Source: an uncultured Clostridia bacterium (lineage in GTDB: Bacteria > Bacillota > Clostridia > Christensenellales > CAG-917). From it: 64,000 nt of DNA. How positions within the stretch are numbered: the stretch's first letter is position 1; every line of letters starts with the position of its first letter. Location of the stretch: contig CANQBO010000002.1 of NCBI GenBank assembly GCA_947589475.1, positions 62,001 to 126,000 of the forward strand, given 5' to 3'. The position numbers and the translations under genes are program-made. Below are positions 29,310-38,912 of this stretch, piece by piece. The notes beneath the pieces were generated by a model, which saw nothing but the letters and a program-made list of their open reading frames with translations, was not told the DNA's origin and ran no database searches.

Positions 29310-30541
29310 GTTTTATGCGCAGGCGTAAGTTGCAGATATATCTGCTTGCGTTGCTCATCGCTTTATGTTGCCTTATGCTCGTCGCATGCAACACCGACAT
29401 ATCCTACAGCGTTACGGGCGAGACTGTCTCGGAACCTACGCATTTTATGGCGAAGTTTATGCTCACGCTCAACAACGCCATCGAGGGAGGCAAGGGAAGT
29501 TTCGGATGGACGGTCGTGGTTTTCACCATAATTTTGCGTCTCATTCTTTCTCCTCTCGACATTTGGCAGAAGGTCATAGCGCGCAAAAACAGCAAAGCTA
29601 TGGAGCGTATGCGTCCTCAGCTCGAATCCCTTCAGGCGAAGTACGGCGAGGACAAACAACGTCTGCAGCAGGAGCAGATGGCGCTCTACAAAAAGGAAAA
29701 ATATTCCACTATGGGCATGTGTTTGCCAACGATAATCACTATGGTGGTTTTCTTCGTCGTGTTTGCGGGTTTCAGACAGATGGTCGGCTATCAGTTTGCG
29801 AAGGACTACCGCGCCAGCCTCAACACTTTCAACGAGTCCATTCAGTCGCAGATAGACGAAAATAAAGAGACTTTGGGCTTTGAGGACGTCGACGGCAACG
29901 GCGTTGTGGACGTCTATGACATACCCAACACTTCTCAAGGAGTAGGTTTCCTTGCGGACGCTCTCGACAAGGCGCAGACGGACGTGCTCGACACCTACAA
30001 TTCGGACGAGCAAAAGGGTATGCGCAAGTGGCTTTGGATACACAATATATTCGTGGGCGACAACTGGTCCAAAGCGGTGCCCGATTTTGTCACCGTTACG
30101 GGGCAAAAAGGCTGGGCGACGTCAAGACTCACGGGTATAACAAAGGATGAGTACGAACGCGTCATGGCGAAGGTCCTCAACAACAAGGAAGCGGGCGGCT
30201 ACGGCAAAAACGGCAGTTGGAATGGGCTTTTGATACTCCCCGTACTGTCCATCGTGTTGAGTTTCCTCTCCACAAAACTGCTCAGCAGTTCGCAGGGACA
30301 GCCTCCCACTCCTCCCGCGGGAGAAGCGGGCGCGGCGCAAGGTCAGTCCATGAAGGCTATGCAGTGGGTGATGCCGATAATGATGGGCGTGTTCGGCTTG
30401 CTGTATTCGGGCGCGTTTGCGCTGTATATGTTTACAAGCTCGCTCACGGCAATACTTTTCCAGCTGGCGTTCAACATCATAGGCAGAATAATAGACAAGT
30501 CTAAATCAAAAGGAGCCAATCCCAATATCGCTGTCAGGTGA
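29297..30541 (+). CDS. yidC: YidC/Oxa1 membrane protein insertase
   Basis: 414 aa. N-terminal signal with a lipobox (LMLVAC, Cys about 31), so probably a lipoprotein as in other Gram-positive YidC. Membrane segments include FGWTVVVFTIILRLILSPLD, ending with the conserved Arg region, and MGMCLPTIITMVVFFVVF; the last segments are near 350-395. A soluble insert of about 100 residues (roughly 180-280) rich in Asp, Asn and Lys lies between membrane segments and is larger than in B. subtilis SpoIIIJ. Overlaps yidD by 13 bases; jag follows after 19 bases. Confidence 0.95.
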   Translation: MVDLSFMRRRKLQIYLLALLIALCCLMLVACNTDISYSVTGETVSEPTHFMAKFMLTLNNAIEGGKGSFGWTVVVFTIILRLILSPLDIWQKVIARKNSKAMERMRPQLESLQAKYGEDKQRLQQEQMALYKKEKYSTMGMCLPTIITMVVFFVVFAGFRQMVGYQFAKDYRASLNTFNESIQSQIDENKETLGFEDVDGNGVVDVYDIPNTSQGVGFLADALDKAQTDVLDTYNSDEQKGMRKWLWIHNIFVGDNWSKAVPDFVTVTGQKGWATSRLTGITKDEYERVMAKVLNNKEAGGYGKNGSWNGLLILPVLSIVLSFLSTKLLSSSQGQPPTPPAGEAGAAQGQSMKAMQWVMPIMMGVFGLLYSGAFALYMFTSSLTAILFQLAFNIIGRIIDKSKSKGANPNIAVR

Positions 30542-30560
30542 CGGCATTTAGGAGTCATAA

Positions 30561-31418
30561 ATGGAAAAATATATCGAAACTCAAGCTACAAGCGTCGATC
30601 TCGCGATAGAGAAAGCGCTTTTGGAGCTGGGCGCAACAAAGGAGCAGGTCGAGATCGAAGTTCTCTCAAAGGGCGGGCTGTTTTCCAAAGCGTCCGTCAG
30701 AGTGACCCTCAAAGAGTCGCTTGCCGACAAACTCGGCGAGTTTATCAACGGCACGCTTATGCGTATGGGGCTTGCCTCGCGCGCGACCGCAAAGGAAAAG
30801 GACGGCACCATCTACATCGACATCGAGGGCGAGGACAGCAGCGTCGCGATAGGTTATCGCGGAGAAGCGCTCGACGCCTTCCAATATCTTGCGCTCACCT
30901 TTTTGAACGAACATAAGGGCGATTTCAAAAAAGTCGTCGTCGATTGCGAGGGCTATCGCGAGAAGCGCAGGGAGACGCTCACGGCGCTTGCGCTACGTCT
31001 TGCGGACAAGGCAGTGCGTTTGAGACGCAAGATCGCGCTCGAACCCATGAACCCCTTCGAGAGGCGCATAATCCACAGCGCGCTTGCGGACAGCGCCATA
31101 GCTCAGACCGAAAGCGAGGGTGAGGAGCCGAACAGGTATGTCGTCATCACGCCCATAGGCGTGGAACTTAAGGACACCCGACCGCTTAAAAACGGCGAGC
31201 ATGATCGCGAACGTCGCGACAGAGACCATAAGGACGGGCGTCGCGACCGCAAGGGCAGGGGCGAAAAGCGCGACCGTAAACCTCGCCGCGAGGAGGAGGA
31301 AGCTCCCGACGGCAATGTCTACAGAGGCTATATCACGGGAGAGGACGACTTTGTCAAGCCCGCTCCCACGCAGGGTCCCCCCAAATACAAGAGCTTCGGA
31401 GGGAAAAAGAGGTTCTGA
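30561..31418 (+). CDS. jag: Jag/KhpB RNA-binding protein
   Basis: 285 aa. Jag-N domain (about 1-50), a KH domain with the GxxG loop in IGYRGEALDAFQYLAL (about 97-112), and an R3H domain (about 140-210, with NPFERRIIHSAL). A very basic and charged linker (repeated Arg/Asp/Lys, about 215-250) and a short C-terminal tail follow. With KhpA it binds many mRNAs and influences cell elongation in other Gram-positives. Standard position after yidC. Confidence 0.94.
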   Translation: MEKYIETQATSVDLAIEKALLELGATKEQVEIEVLSKGGLFSKASVRVTLKESLADKLGEFINGTLMRMGLASRATAKEKDGTIYIDIEGEDSSVAIGYRGEALDAFQYLALTFLNEHKGDFKKVVVDCEGYREKRRETLTALALRLADKAVRLRRKIALEPMNPFERRIIHSALADSAIAQTESEGEEPNRYVVITPIGVELKDTRPLKNGEHDRERRDRDHKDGRRDRKGRGEKRDRKPRREEEEAPDGNVYRGYITGEDDFVKPAPTQGPPKYKSFGGKKRF

Positions 31419-31420
31419 AA

Positions 31421-32731
31421 ATGAGCACCATCGCTGCTATATCGTCACCGATCGGAGTGGGTGGTATCGGCATAGTGCGCGTCTCGGGCGACGAGGCGTT
31501 GCGCATTGCGGATGCCATTTTTGATTTTGAGCATAAAGGGGCATGGCAACCTTTGCATATGCATTTCGGCACTTTTGTCGCGCGCGACTTTCGCGACAGA
31601 GGGTATGCCGTGTACTTCCCCGCAAAACAGGCGTACACGGGCGAGGATACCGTGGAGTTTTATTTGCACGGAGGAGTCAGGATAATGCAGGGCGCGCTCG
31701 AGACCATACTCGCGCACGGAGCGGTGCTTGCGGGCAAGGGCGAGTTTACGAAACGCGCTTTCCTCGCGGGCAGGATGTCCCTCGCGGACGCGGAGGGAGT
31801 CATGGATATGATAAGCGCGTCCAGCGCGGCGGGCATACGCGCGGCATACGCGCTCATGGAAGGCGAAGTCTCGAGGCGCATAGACGCCTTGCTCGACAGC
31901 CTGGGCGCGCTCATTGCGGGGCTTGAGGCTACCCTCGATTATCCCGAAGAGATGGAGGACGAGGTGTTGCCCTCTCTTCCCGACGGCATACGCGCGGCGC
32001 TTGAGGAGACGGACGCGTTGCTTTTTACAGCGAGGCAGGGCAAAATAGCAAAATACGGGATCACGTGCGCGCTTGTCGGCGCGCCGAACGTCGGCAAATC
32101 CTCGCTTATGAATGCTATGTTGGGGTTGAAAAGAGCGATCGTCGCGGACGTCGCGGGCACCACGCGAGATACCGTCGAGGCGAGCCTCGAATATGACGGC
32201 GTCCGCATAAACCTCATCGACACCGCGGGCATACGCGAAGGCGCGACTGACGGCATAGAGCAAGAGGGCATGGAGCGCGCTCGGCAGGCGGCGGAGCAGG
32301 CGGACATAATTTTGCACGTCATCGACCGCGGAAGCGAGACGGACGACGGCATAGAATTCGGCACGCAAAAAGTATTCAGCGTTTACAACAAGTGCGATGT
32401 CTACGGCTTTGCCATACCGCGCATAATGTACGCGTACGCCGTCAGCGCGACGACGGGCGAAGGCGTCAAAGATCTGCTGGACGGAATAGCGTCCCTATAC
32501 AAAAACGAGGGCGGCGACAGCGGCGAGCTTATCACCAACGAACGGCACATATCCGCACTTTATCGTGCAAAAGACGCGCTTAAAGCCGCGATTTTGTCGC
32601 TTGACGGCACTATAGACTTGACGCTTGTCGACCTCGGAGAGGCGTATGACGCACTGGGAGAAATTACGGGAAAGACGGCGAAAGAGGATGTTGTAAACTC
32701 CATTTTCGACCGCTTCTGCGTAGGGAAGTAA
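31421..32731 (+). CDS. mnmE: tRNA modification GTPase MnmE
   Basis: 436 aa. N-terminal formyl-THF-binding domain, then a GTPase domain: G1 GAPNVGKSSLMNAM (about 221), G2/G3 TTRDTVEASL and DTAGIREG, NKCD for base recognition, and the C-terminal FCVGK with the conserved Cys. Works with MnmG to install the cmnm5 group on U34 of certain tRNAs. ATG three bases after jag; mnmG follows after one base. Confidence 0.96.
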   Translation: MSTIAAISSPIGVGGIGIVRVSGDEALRIADAIFDFEHKGAWQPLHMHFGTFVARDFRDRGYAVYFPAKQAYTGEDTVEFYLHGGVRIMQGALETILAHGAVLAGKGEFTKRAFLAGRMSLADAEGVMDMISASSAAGIRAAYALMEGEVSRRIDALLDSLGALIAGLEATLDYPEEMEDEVLPSLPDGIRAALEETDALLFTARQGKIAKYGITCALVGAPNVGKSSLMNAMLGLKRAIVADVAGTTRDTVEASLEYDGVRINLIDTAGIREGATDGIEQEGMERARQAAEQADIILHVIDRGSETDDGIEFGTQKVFSVYNKCDVYGFAIPRIMYAYAVSATTGEGVKDLLDGIASLYKNEGGDSGELITNERHISALYRAKDALKAAILSLDGTIDLTLVDLGEAYDALGEITGKTAKEDVVNSIFDRFCVGK

Positions 32732-32732
32732 T

Positions 32733-34577
32733 ATGGAAAGATACGGCATTATCGTGATAGGCGCGGGACACGCGGGCGTGGAGGCGGCGCTTGCTTCGGC
32801 AAGGCTTAACATATCTACGCTCATATTGTGTACGGATTTGCGCTCCGTCGCGAATATGCCCTGCAATCCCTCAATAGGCGGCACCGCGAAAGGTCATCTC
32901 GTGCGCGAGGTGGACGCGCTCGGCGGACAGATGGGACTCACCGCGGACAGAGCGTTGTTGCAAATAAAACAGCTCAATCTGACAAAGGGTCCCGCGGTCT
33001 ACTCTTTGCGCGGTCAGGAGGATAAGGCGCTCTATCATTCGCTCATGCTGGAGGAGCTTAAGGCACAGCCAAACCTTACGCTCCGCGAGGCGGAGGCGGC
33101 AAAACTCATCATCGATGAAGGCAACGTCACGGGAGTGGAACTTGCGGACGGGGAAAGGATAGGTTGCGAGGCTGTCATACTTGCGACGGGAGTGTATCTG
33201 AACAGCCGCATAATCACGGGAGAGGAGATAAAGGAGCAGGGTCCGAGCGGACTTAAGGGCGCGAATTTGCTCACGGACAGTCTTGTGAAACTAGGACTTC
33301 CCATGCGCAGATTTAAGACGGGCACGCCCGCGCGCTTATATCGCGACAGCATAGATTTTGACAAAATGCAGGCGGAGTGGGGCGGCGCTACGGACAGATT
33401 TTCGTTTATGTCGCCGACGTCCGTCTTTGAGGAAGAGCCTTGCTATCTCACCTATACGAATGCGGAAACGCACCGCATCATAGAGGAAAATATAGATAGA
33501 AGCCCGCTATACAACGGCACTATTTCGGGCATAGGTCCCAGATATTGCCCGTCGATAGAGACCAAGGTGATGCGTTTCCGCGACAAGCAAAGGCATCAGG
33601 TGTTCATCGAGCCGGAAGGTCCCTTAAGCGAGGAAATGTACGTGCAAGGCATGTCCACGTCCCTGCCGCGCGACGTGCAGGAAAAGATGTACCGCACCAT
33701 CCCGGGGCTTGAAAATTGCCGCTTTGCAAAGTACGGCTACGCAATAGAATACGACTGTCTCGATCCGCTCTCGCTTAAGGCTACGCTTGAGAGCAAGCTT
33801 ATAGGCGGACTTTTTTGCGCGGGGCAGTTCAACGGCAGCAGCGGCTATGAGGAGGCGGCGGCGCAGGGCATTATCGCGGGAATAAACGCCGCGGCACGCG
33901 TTTTACATAGAGAGCCGCTCGTGCTCAGACGGGATCAGGCGTACATAGGCGTGCTCATAGACGATCTTGTCACAAAGGGCACAAACGAGCCGTACCGTAT
34001 GATGACGTCGCGCGCGGAACACCGCATCATGCTAAGGCAGGACAACGCGGACATGCGCCTCACCCCGATAGGGCGGGAAGCGGGACTTGTAAGCGACGCA
34101 AGATATCGGCGACTGCTCTTCAAAAAACAACAAATGGGGCGCGTTTTCGCCGTCAAAGACAGAGCCGCGGACAGGGAAGAGAGCAAAAAATTGCTTCAAA
34201 AAATAGGTGAGGAAATGGCGGAGCGCACCCCCACTTTGGCGGAGCTTTGCAGACGTCCCGCCGTCACCGCCGCGGACATCGCGCCATTGCTCGGCTTCGA
34301 TGTGGACGAGGAAGCTCTCGAGGCGGCGGTCATCGAGATAAAATATGAGGGCTACCTCAAAAAGGAAATTGCCGCCGTAAACGAGCAAAAACGACTGGAG
34401 GGCAAGCTCATTCCCGACGACTTCGACTACTTTGCGATCTCAGCGCTCCGACTGGAGGCAAGAGAAAAGCTCGCCCTCATCCGTCCCGCAAATTTGGGAC
34501 AGGCGTCGCGCATATCCGGCGTTTCGCCCGCGGACATCGCTGTTCTCATAGTCGCGCTCAGGGGTACAAGAGCCTAA
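32733..34577 (+). CDS. mnmG: tRNA modification FAD enzyme MnmG
   Basis: 614 aa. FAD-binding GAGHAGVEAALASARL at the N-terminus, the family segment MPCNPSIGGTAKGHLVREVD, conserved Cys residues near 250-280, and AGQFNGSSGYEEAAAQG. Partner of MnmE. One base after mnmE. The usual downstream rsmG-parA-parB genes are missing; instead a long gene-free region follows. Confidence 0.97.
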   Translation: MERYGIIVIGAGHAGVEAALASARLNISTLILCTDLRSVANMPCNPSIGGTAKGHLVREVDALGGQMGLTADRALLQIKQLNLTKGPAVYSLRGQEDKALYHSLMLEELKAQPNLTLREAEAAKLIIDEGNVTGVELADGERIGCEAVILATGVYLNSRIITGEEIKEQGPSGLKGANLLTDSLVKLGLPMRRFKTGTPARLYRDSIDFDKMQAEWGGATDRFSFMSPTSVFEEEPCYLTYTNAETHRIIEENIDRSPLYNGTISGIGPRYCPSIETKVMRFRDKQRHQVFIEPEGPLSEEMYVQGMSTSLPRDVQEKMYRTIPGLENCRFAKYGYAIEYDCLDPLSLKATLESKLIGGLFCAGQFNGSSGYEEAAAQGIIAGINAAARVLHREPLVLRRDQAYIGVLIDDLVTKGTNEPYRMMTSRAEHRIMLRQDNADMRLTPIGREAGLVSDARYRRLLFKKQQMGRVFAVKDRAADREESKKLLQKIGEEMAERTPTLAELCRRPAVTAADIAPLLGFDVDEEALEAAVIEIKYEGYLKKEIAAVNEQKRLEGKLIPDDFDYFAISALRLEAREKLALIRPANLGQASRISGVSPADIAVLIVALRGTRA

Positions 34578-34650
34578 AAGCCGCAAAAATCCCCCGAATT
34601 TTGCCTTTCATACCCCGCGACGATATAAATTTTTTAACAAAAATCGTCTC

Positions 34651-34701
34651 AATCGACATTTTAATGGAGTATTTTGAAAATACCTGTTTAGAATGTCGAT
34701 T
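34651..34701. repeat. Nested perfect inverted repeat after mnmG
   Basis: AATCGACATT (34651-34660) and AATGTCGATT (34692-34701) are perfect arms; between them GTATTTT-G-AAAATAC (34669-34683) is a second perfect palindrome, giving a cruciform or clover shape. TTTTCC follows, so it could terminate mnmG, but the shape is unusual for that. Confidence 0.6.
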
Positions 34702-34751
34702 TTCCTTTATCAAGCAATCTAAATTATGAAACCGCGGAGCAAAATTGTGAG

Positions 34752-34787
34752 AATTTGTAAGTTTTGAATTTGCAAAATCTACAAATT
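34752..34787. repeat. AT-rich 15-position inverted repeat
   Basis: AATTTGTAAGTTTTG (34752-34766) pairs with CAAAATCTACAAATT (34773-34787), with one mismatch and one G-U. A third, smaller hairpin (AAAAGTT/AACTTTT) follows close by. The whole 34580-34900 stretch is extremely AT-rich. Confidence 0.5.
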
Positions 34788-34875
34788 TTATGTTTTTGAT
34801 AAAAAGTTATTTCAACTTTTGTAGGGAATTTTTGAAACTTTTTAAAAAATTCTCAAAAAAACTTACAAAAAACAC

Positions 34876-34904
34876 TTGACGAACATAAAATGTAGTGATA
34901 ATAT
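34876..34904 (+). promoter_or_regulatory. Candidate promoter with no gene behind it
   Basis: TTGACG (34876-34881), 17-base spacer, TAATAT (34899-34904), or GATAAT two bases earlier with a 15-base spacer. No open frame follows; a terminator-like hairpin lies about 75 bases downstream. Confidence 0.5.
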
Positions 34905-34910
34905 GTAGGC

Positions 34911-35030
34911 GAAATCAAGAGACGCGTACAAAACAACGACGCACTTGTTTCACTCACATAGCTCATAATTTTCCCCCTTATTATAGCAAGCGGCTTCGGC
35001 GCTATAGACGCCCGAGGCCGCTTGCATTTT
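34911..35030 (+). ncRNA. Candidate small non-coding RNA
   Basis: The stretch between the candidate promoter at 34876 and a strong hairpin (34986-35001 with 35009-35025, nearly 16 bp, starting GCAAGCGGC and ending GCCGCTTGC) followed by ATTTT has the form of a transcribed unit of about 120 bases. No known RNA family is recognised: it lacks the signatures of 6S, tmRNA, RNase P and SRP RNA as I know them. Confidence 0.35.
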
Positions 35031-35035
35031 GCTAA

Positions 35036-35294
35036 GTGCCCACGCCCATTACGAAGTAAGGGCGGATTTGGGCACACCGCAAAATGCTGCGCCACTCCGC
35101 GCGGGAAAATCTCTAGTCGCAAATTCCTCGCGTGAAAGAAAGTCAAGAAGCCATTTCAAGACGCTCGTCATGGCTCCGCGATTTTCCCGCTTGGGGGCGC
35201 GGGCTTCGCCCGCTCTTTGTCCGCTTTTATTTTGCCAACATTTGTGTAAGATTGCGGGAACCTCGATTTTGCTCAGACGGGGGTCCCGCCTTTT
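35036..35294. other. Cluster of GC-rich inverted repeats
   Basis: Gene-free sequence, distinctly more GC-rich than its flanks. It contains a hairpin at about 35036-35077 (GTGCCCA and CGCCC pairing with GGGCG and TGGGCAC), long-range perfect arms GCGGGAAAATC (35101-35111) and GATTTTCCCGC (35180-35190), GCGGGC-TTC-GCCCGC (35199-35213), and a terminator-like GCGGGAACC...GGGGTCCCGC then CTTTT (35254-35294). It could be a structured RNA or a decayed mobile repeat. Between 35295 and 35400 nothing is seen. Confidence 0.4.
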
Positions 35295-35401
35295 AACTAA
35301 CGGTTGTTCTCAATATGCTTTCTATATTTTGTGGTAGGAATTTTGTCTGTACCACAATATATATAATAGAATATTTTTAGAAAATATTTTAGTATTTTTG
35401 T

Positions 35402-35429
35402 TTGACAAGCGGTGCGAATTGATGATAAT
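35402..35429 (+). promoter_or_regulatory. Promoter of the rplGB-rpsL-rpsG-fusA operon
   Basis: TTGACA (35402-35407), 16-base spacer, GATAAT (35424-35429). A TATAAT at 35429-35434 overlaps it but would need a 21-base spacer. Confidence 0.65.
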
Positions 35430-35437
35430 ATAATCAC

Positions 35438-35463
35438 GCTTGCAGTCTGTGCAAGCAGTTTTT
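35438..35463 (+). terminator. Leader hairpin with T-run before rplGB (possible attenuator)
   Basis: GCTTGCA (35438-35444) and TGCAAGC (35450-35456) form a perfect 7-bp stem, followed by AGTTTTTAG. It lies immediately after the expected transcription start of the operon, so it would act as an early terminator or attenuator. Confidence 0.5.
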
Positions 35464-35485
35464 AGCTTTGGAAATATGGAGAGAT

Positions 35486-35758
35486 ATGGACAAAGAAAAA
35501 CTTATAGATATGCTTAAAAGCTCTTCAAAAGTTGTCGGATCCAAACAGGTTTTGAAGGGTATGTCGGAGGGGACGATCAGGTGTGTGATCGTCGCTTCCG
35601 ACGCCGATGCGGAGCTTAAGACGGCTCTCGTCGAGGAAGCCTCGAGGCGTTGCGTGCCCGTCAGTTATTTCCCCTCAAAGAGGAAGTTGGGCGAGGCGGC
35701 GGGCGTCGAGGTCGCAACGGCGGCGGTCGGGATACTCTCTGCGGAGGCAGATAAATGA
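35486..35758 (+). CDS. rplGB: L7Ae-family ribosomal / K-turn-binding protein
   Basis: 90 aa. The sequence KVVGSKQVLKGMSEGTIRC and VIVASDADAELKTALVEEA is that of the L7Ae/YbxF family, which binds kink-turn RNA. In B. subtilis it lies between rpoC and rpsL, and here it still precedes rpsL although rpoC is gone. ATG 35486 has GGAG about four bases ahead; a TTG six codons upstream is less likely. Confidence 0.88.
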   Translation: MDKEKLIDMLKSSSKVVGSKQVLKGMSEGTIRCVIVASDADAELKTALVEEASRRCVPVSYFPSKRKLGEAAGVEVATAAVGILSAEADK

Positions 35759-35812
35759 ATTGCACCTGTAGGGTTGCGGGTACATTCGGAAAATCCAGAA
35801 GGAGGAAACAAA

Positions 35813-36187
35813 ATGCCAACCATCAATCAGCTTATCAGAAAGGGCAGAGAGAAACAGGTCAAAAAGTCGCTCACGCCTATCATGGAGCAGTGCCCCCAAA
35901 AGCGCGGCATCTGCCTGAGCGTCACGACGACATCCCCCAAAAAGCCTAACTCGGCGCTTCGTAAAATCGCGAGGGTCCGCCTTGTCAACGGCATGGAGGG
36001 TACTGTTTACATCCCCGGCGAAGGCCACAATCTGCAAGAGCACAGCGTCGTGCTCATCAGAGGCGGCAGAGTCAGGGATCTACCCGGTGTGCGTTATCAC
36101 ATCATTCGCGGAGCTCTTGATACTGCAGGCGTTGCAAAGCGCGGGCAGGCAAGGTCCAAGTATGGCGCGAAGCGTCCCAAAAAGTAA
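35813..36187 (+). CDS. rpsL: 30S ribosomal protein S12
   Basis: 124 aa. Starts [15 protein letters not shown]; the decoding-centre loop [19 protein letters not shown] keeps the lysines whose change gives streptomycin resistance, and [19 protein letters not shown] is intact. GGAGG lies seven bases before the ATG. Confidence 0.98.
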   Translation: MPTINQLIRKGREKQVKKSLTPIMEQCPQKRGICLSVTTTSPKKPNSALRKIARVRLVNGMEGTVYIPGEGHNLQEHSVVLIRGGRVRDLPGVRYHIIRGALDTAGVAKRGQARSKYGAKRPKK

Positions 36188-36227
36188 TTTTCGAATGTTA
36201 TCGTAAACCAAATATAGGAGGTAATTT

Positions 36228-36698
36228 ATGCCAAGAAGAAGCGACGTGCCCAAAAGAGACGTTCTGCCCGATCCTATCTACAACAGCAAGGTCGTCACCA
36301 AGCTCATCAATCAGGTGATGCTCGACGGCAAGAAAGGAACGGCGCAAGCTATCGTCTACGGGGCTTTCGATATTGCAGCAGCAAAGTTGGGTCAAGACCC
36401 GATGGAGATATTCAACAAGGCGCTCGAAAACGCAATGCCTATGCTGGAAGTAAAGGCAAGGCGTGTGGGCGGCTCGACCTACCAGGTCCCTATGGAGATC
36501 CGTCCCGAACGCAGACAGACTCTCGCCATCAGATGGCTTGTGTCCTTTGCGAGGAAGAGAGGCGAGAAGACCATGGACGCAAGACTTGCGGGTGAGCTTA
36601 TGGACGCCTACAATCTGACAGGCGGCGCCGTCAGAAGAAAGGACGAAATGCACCGCGCTGCAGAAGCAAACAAGGCGTTTGCACACTACAGGTGGTAA
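36228..36698 (+). CDS. rpsG: 30S ribosomal protein S7
   Basis: 156 aa. [20 protein letters not shown] at the N-terminus and [20 protein letters not shown] in the middle are diagnostic. AGGAGG precedes the ATG. Primary assembly protein of the 30S head. Stops three bases before fusA. Confidence 0.98.
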   Translation: MPRRSDVPKRDVLPDPIYNSKVVTKLINQVMLDGKKGTAQAIVYGAFDIAAAKLGQDPMEIFNKALENAMPMLEVKARRVGGSTYQVPMEIRPERRQTLAIRWLVSFARKRGEKTMDARLAGELMDAYNLTGGAVRRKDEMHRAAEANKAFAHYRW

Positions 36699-36701
36699 AC
36701 T

Positions 36702-38783
36702 ATGGCAAGAAAGTATGCTCTTGACAAGGTGCGTAATATCGGCATCATGGCGCACATCGACGCCGGAAAGACCACCACGACCGAGCGAATACTCTACTAC
36801 ACAGGCGTCAATCACAAGCTCGGAGAGACCCATGACGGATCCGCCACAATGGATTACATGGAGCAAGAGCGAGAGCGAGGCATCACCATTACTTCCGCGG
36901 CGACCACGGCGATATGGAAGGGGCATCAGATCAACATCATCGACACCCCCGGTCACGTGGACTTCACGGTGGAAGTGGAGAGAAGCCTGAGAGTGCTTGA
37001 CGGAGCCGTCGCGGTGTTCTGCGCAAAGGGCGGAGTGGAGCCTCAGTCCGAAAACGTATGGCGTCAGGCGGACACCTACAAAGTCCCCAGAATTGCCTTC
37101 GTCAACAAGATGGACATCAACGGAGCGAATTTCTTCGGAGCCGTCGAGATGATGAAGGAGAGGCTGAACGCAAACGCCGTTCCCATTTGCCTGCCGATAG
37201 GCAAGGAGAGCGAGTTTGAGGGCGTGATAAGCCTCATCGACATGCAAGCCTACTACTATGACCAAAAGGACAAGGGCGTGACTTTTTACAAAAAGCCCAT
37301 TCCCGAGGCATACAAAGCGCAAGCGGAAGAGTACAGGCAAAAACTGCTTGAAGCGGCGTCCGATTATGACGAGGATATACTCGAAAAGATAATATCCGAG
37401 GATACCGCAAGCATAAGCGAGGCTCAGCTTAAGGCGGCGATACGCAAGGGCACGATAGAGATGAAGCTCAATCCCGTGCTTTGCGGAAGCGCCTACAAGA
37501 ACACGGGCGTACAGCTCATGCTCGACGCGGTGGTGGATTATCTGCCCGCTCCCACGGACGTGGCAAGCATAGAGGGCATAAATCCCAAGACGGAACAGCC
37601 CGAACTTCGCCATCCGGGAGAGGACGAGCCGTTCAGTGCGCTGGTGTTCAAGATATTGACGGACGAATTTGTCGGCAAGTTGTCGTTTGCGAGGATATAT
37701 TCGGGCACCGTCAAGGTGGGAAGCGTCGTCTACAACACCGTCAAAGGCGAAAACGAGCGCATAAGCAGACTGCTCAGAATGAACGCGGACAACCGCGAGG
37801 ACATCGAAGAGGCGTATGCGGGCGACATCGTCGCGATCATAGGCCTCAAAAAGAGCACGACGGGCGACACGCTGTCCGACAGGACAAGGCAGATCGTGCT
37901 TGAAAACATGGTTTTCCCCGATCCCGTCATCAAGGTCGCGATAGAGCCAAAGTCAAAGGCGTCTCAAGAGAGAATGACCGTCGCCATACAAAAACTGCAG
38001 GAGGAGGATCCAACCTTCAAGGCGTACACCGACAAGGAGACGGGTCAGACCATCATCGCAGGTATGGGCGAGTTGCATCTTGACATAATCGTGGACAGAA
38101 TGATGCGCGAGTTCAAGGTGGAGGCAAACATCGGCAAGCCGCAGGTCAGCTACCGCGAGACGATAACGAAGCCAGTAAAGAATGTGGAAGGCAAGTTTGT
38201 CAGACAGTCGGGCGGACACGGACAGTACGGCAGGATCATAATCGACATCGAGCCTAATCCGGGCGGCGGCCTCGAGGTGGAAAACGTCATCGTCGGCGGC
38301 GCAGTCTCGAAGGAATTTGCGGCGGCGGCATGGGAAGGCATCAAAGAGGCGGCGCAGAGCGGCGTCATCGCGGGATACGAGTGCGTGGACTTCAAGGTCA
38401 GGCTGGTGGACGGCAGTATGCACGAAGTGGACAGCTCGGAGATGGCGTTCAAGATCGCGGGATCCCTCGCCTTCAAAGAGGCGGCGAGCAAGGCGGCGCC
38501 CACACTGCTCGAACCCATAATGAAGGTGGAGGTCATAACTCCCGACGATTATTTGGGAGATGTGATGGGCAATCTTACGACGAGGCGCGGACAGGTGAAG
38601 GGCATAGAGCCACGCACGGGCGCGCAATGCGTCGACGCGGACGTCCCGCTTTCCGAGATGTTCGGATATGCGACGAGCCTTCGCAGTATCACACAGGGCA
38701 GAGCAAGCTTCACAATGCTCTTCGATCACTATGAAGCGGTGCCCAAAAACGTTGCCGAGAAAATAGTCGGCGACAAAAAATAG
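36702..38783 (+). CDS. fusA: Translation elongation factor G
   Basis: 693 aa GTPase that drives ribosomal translocation. G1 [19 protein letters not shown], switch region [31 protein letters not shown] for base recognition, then domains II to V. Starts three bases after rpsG. A tuf-specific leader with duplicated AT-rich repeats separates it from tuf. Confidence 0.98.
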   Translation: MARKYALDKVRNIGIMAHIDAGKTTTTERILYYTGVNHKLGETHDGSATMDYMEQERERGITITSAATTAIWKGHQINIIDTPGHVDFTVEVERSLRVLDGAVAVFCAKGGVEPQSENVWRQADTYKVPRIAFVNKMDINGANFFGAVEMMKERLNANAVPICLPIGKESEFEGVISLIDMQAYYYDQKDKGVTFYKKPIPEAYKAQAEEYRQKLLEAASDYDEDILEKIISEDTASISEAQLKAAIRKGTIEMKLNPVLCGSAYKNTGVQLMLDAVVDYLPAPTDVASIEGINPKTEQPELRHPGEDEPFSALVFKILTDEFVGKLSFARIYSGTVKVGSVVYNTVKGENERISRLLRMNADNREDIEEAYAGDIVAIIGLKKSTTGDTLSDRTRQIVLENMVFPDPVIKVAIEPKSKASQERMTVAIQKLQEEDPTFKAYTDKETGQTIIAGMGELHLDIIVDRMMREFKVEANIGKPQVSYRETITKPVKNVEGKFVRQSGGHGQYGRIIIDIEPNPGGGLEVENVIVGGAVSKEFAAAAWEGIKEAAQSGVIAGYECVDFKVRLVDGSMHEVDSSEMAFKIAGSLAFKEAASKAAPTLLEPIMKVEVITPDDYLGDVMGNLTTRRGQVKGIEPRTGAQCVDADVPLSEMFGYATSLRSITQGRASFTMLFDHYEAVPKNVAEKIVGDKK

Positions 38784-38806
38784 TCTTGAAAGCGACGTAT
38801 TATATT

Positions 38807-38854
38807 GATAGAATATATATAATAAACAGCGATAGAATATATATAATAAACAGC
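38807..38854. repeat. Exact 24-bp tandem duplication ahead of tuf
   Basis: Two identical 24-base units, 38807-38830 and 38831-38854, each starting GATAGAATATATATAATA and ending AACAGC. Each copy contains TATAAT, so the duplication doubles a possible -10 box. Good -35 partners are not obvious. Confidence 0.85.
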
Positions 38855-38912
38855 TTTTGGGAAATAAATAAAAAAATAAAAAAGCCAAAAAAATCTATTG
38901 GAGGAATTTAGT

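Noticed and set aside
31445..32368. 307-codon antisense frame over mnmE
   Set aside because: Shadow of mnmE; sequence has no family resemblance.
34578..35400. RNase P RNA, tmRNA or 6S RNA in the gene-free region
   Set aside because: None of their conserved segments (for example GAGGAAAGTCC of RNase P RNA or a tRNA-like end of tmRNA) is seen.
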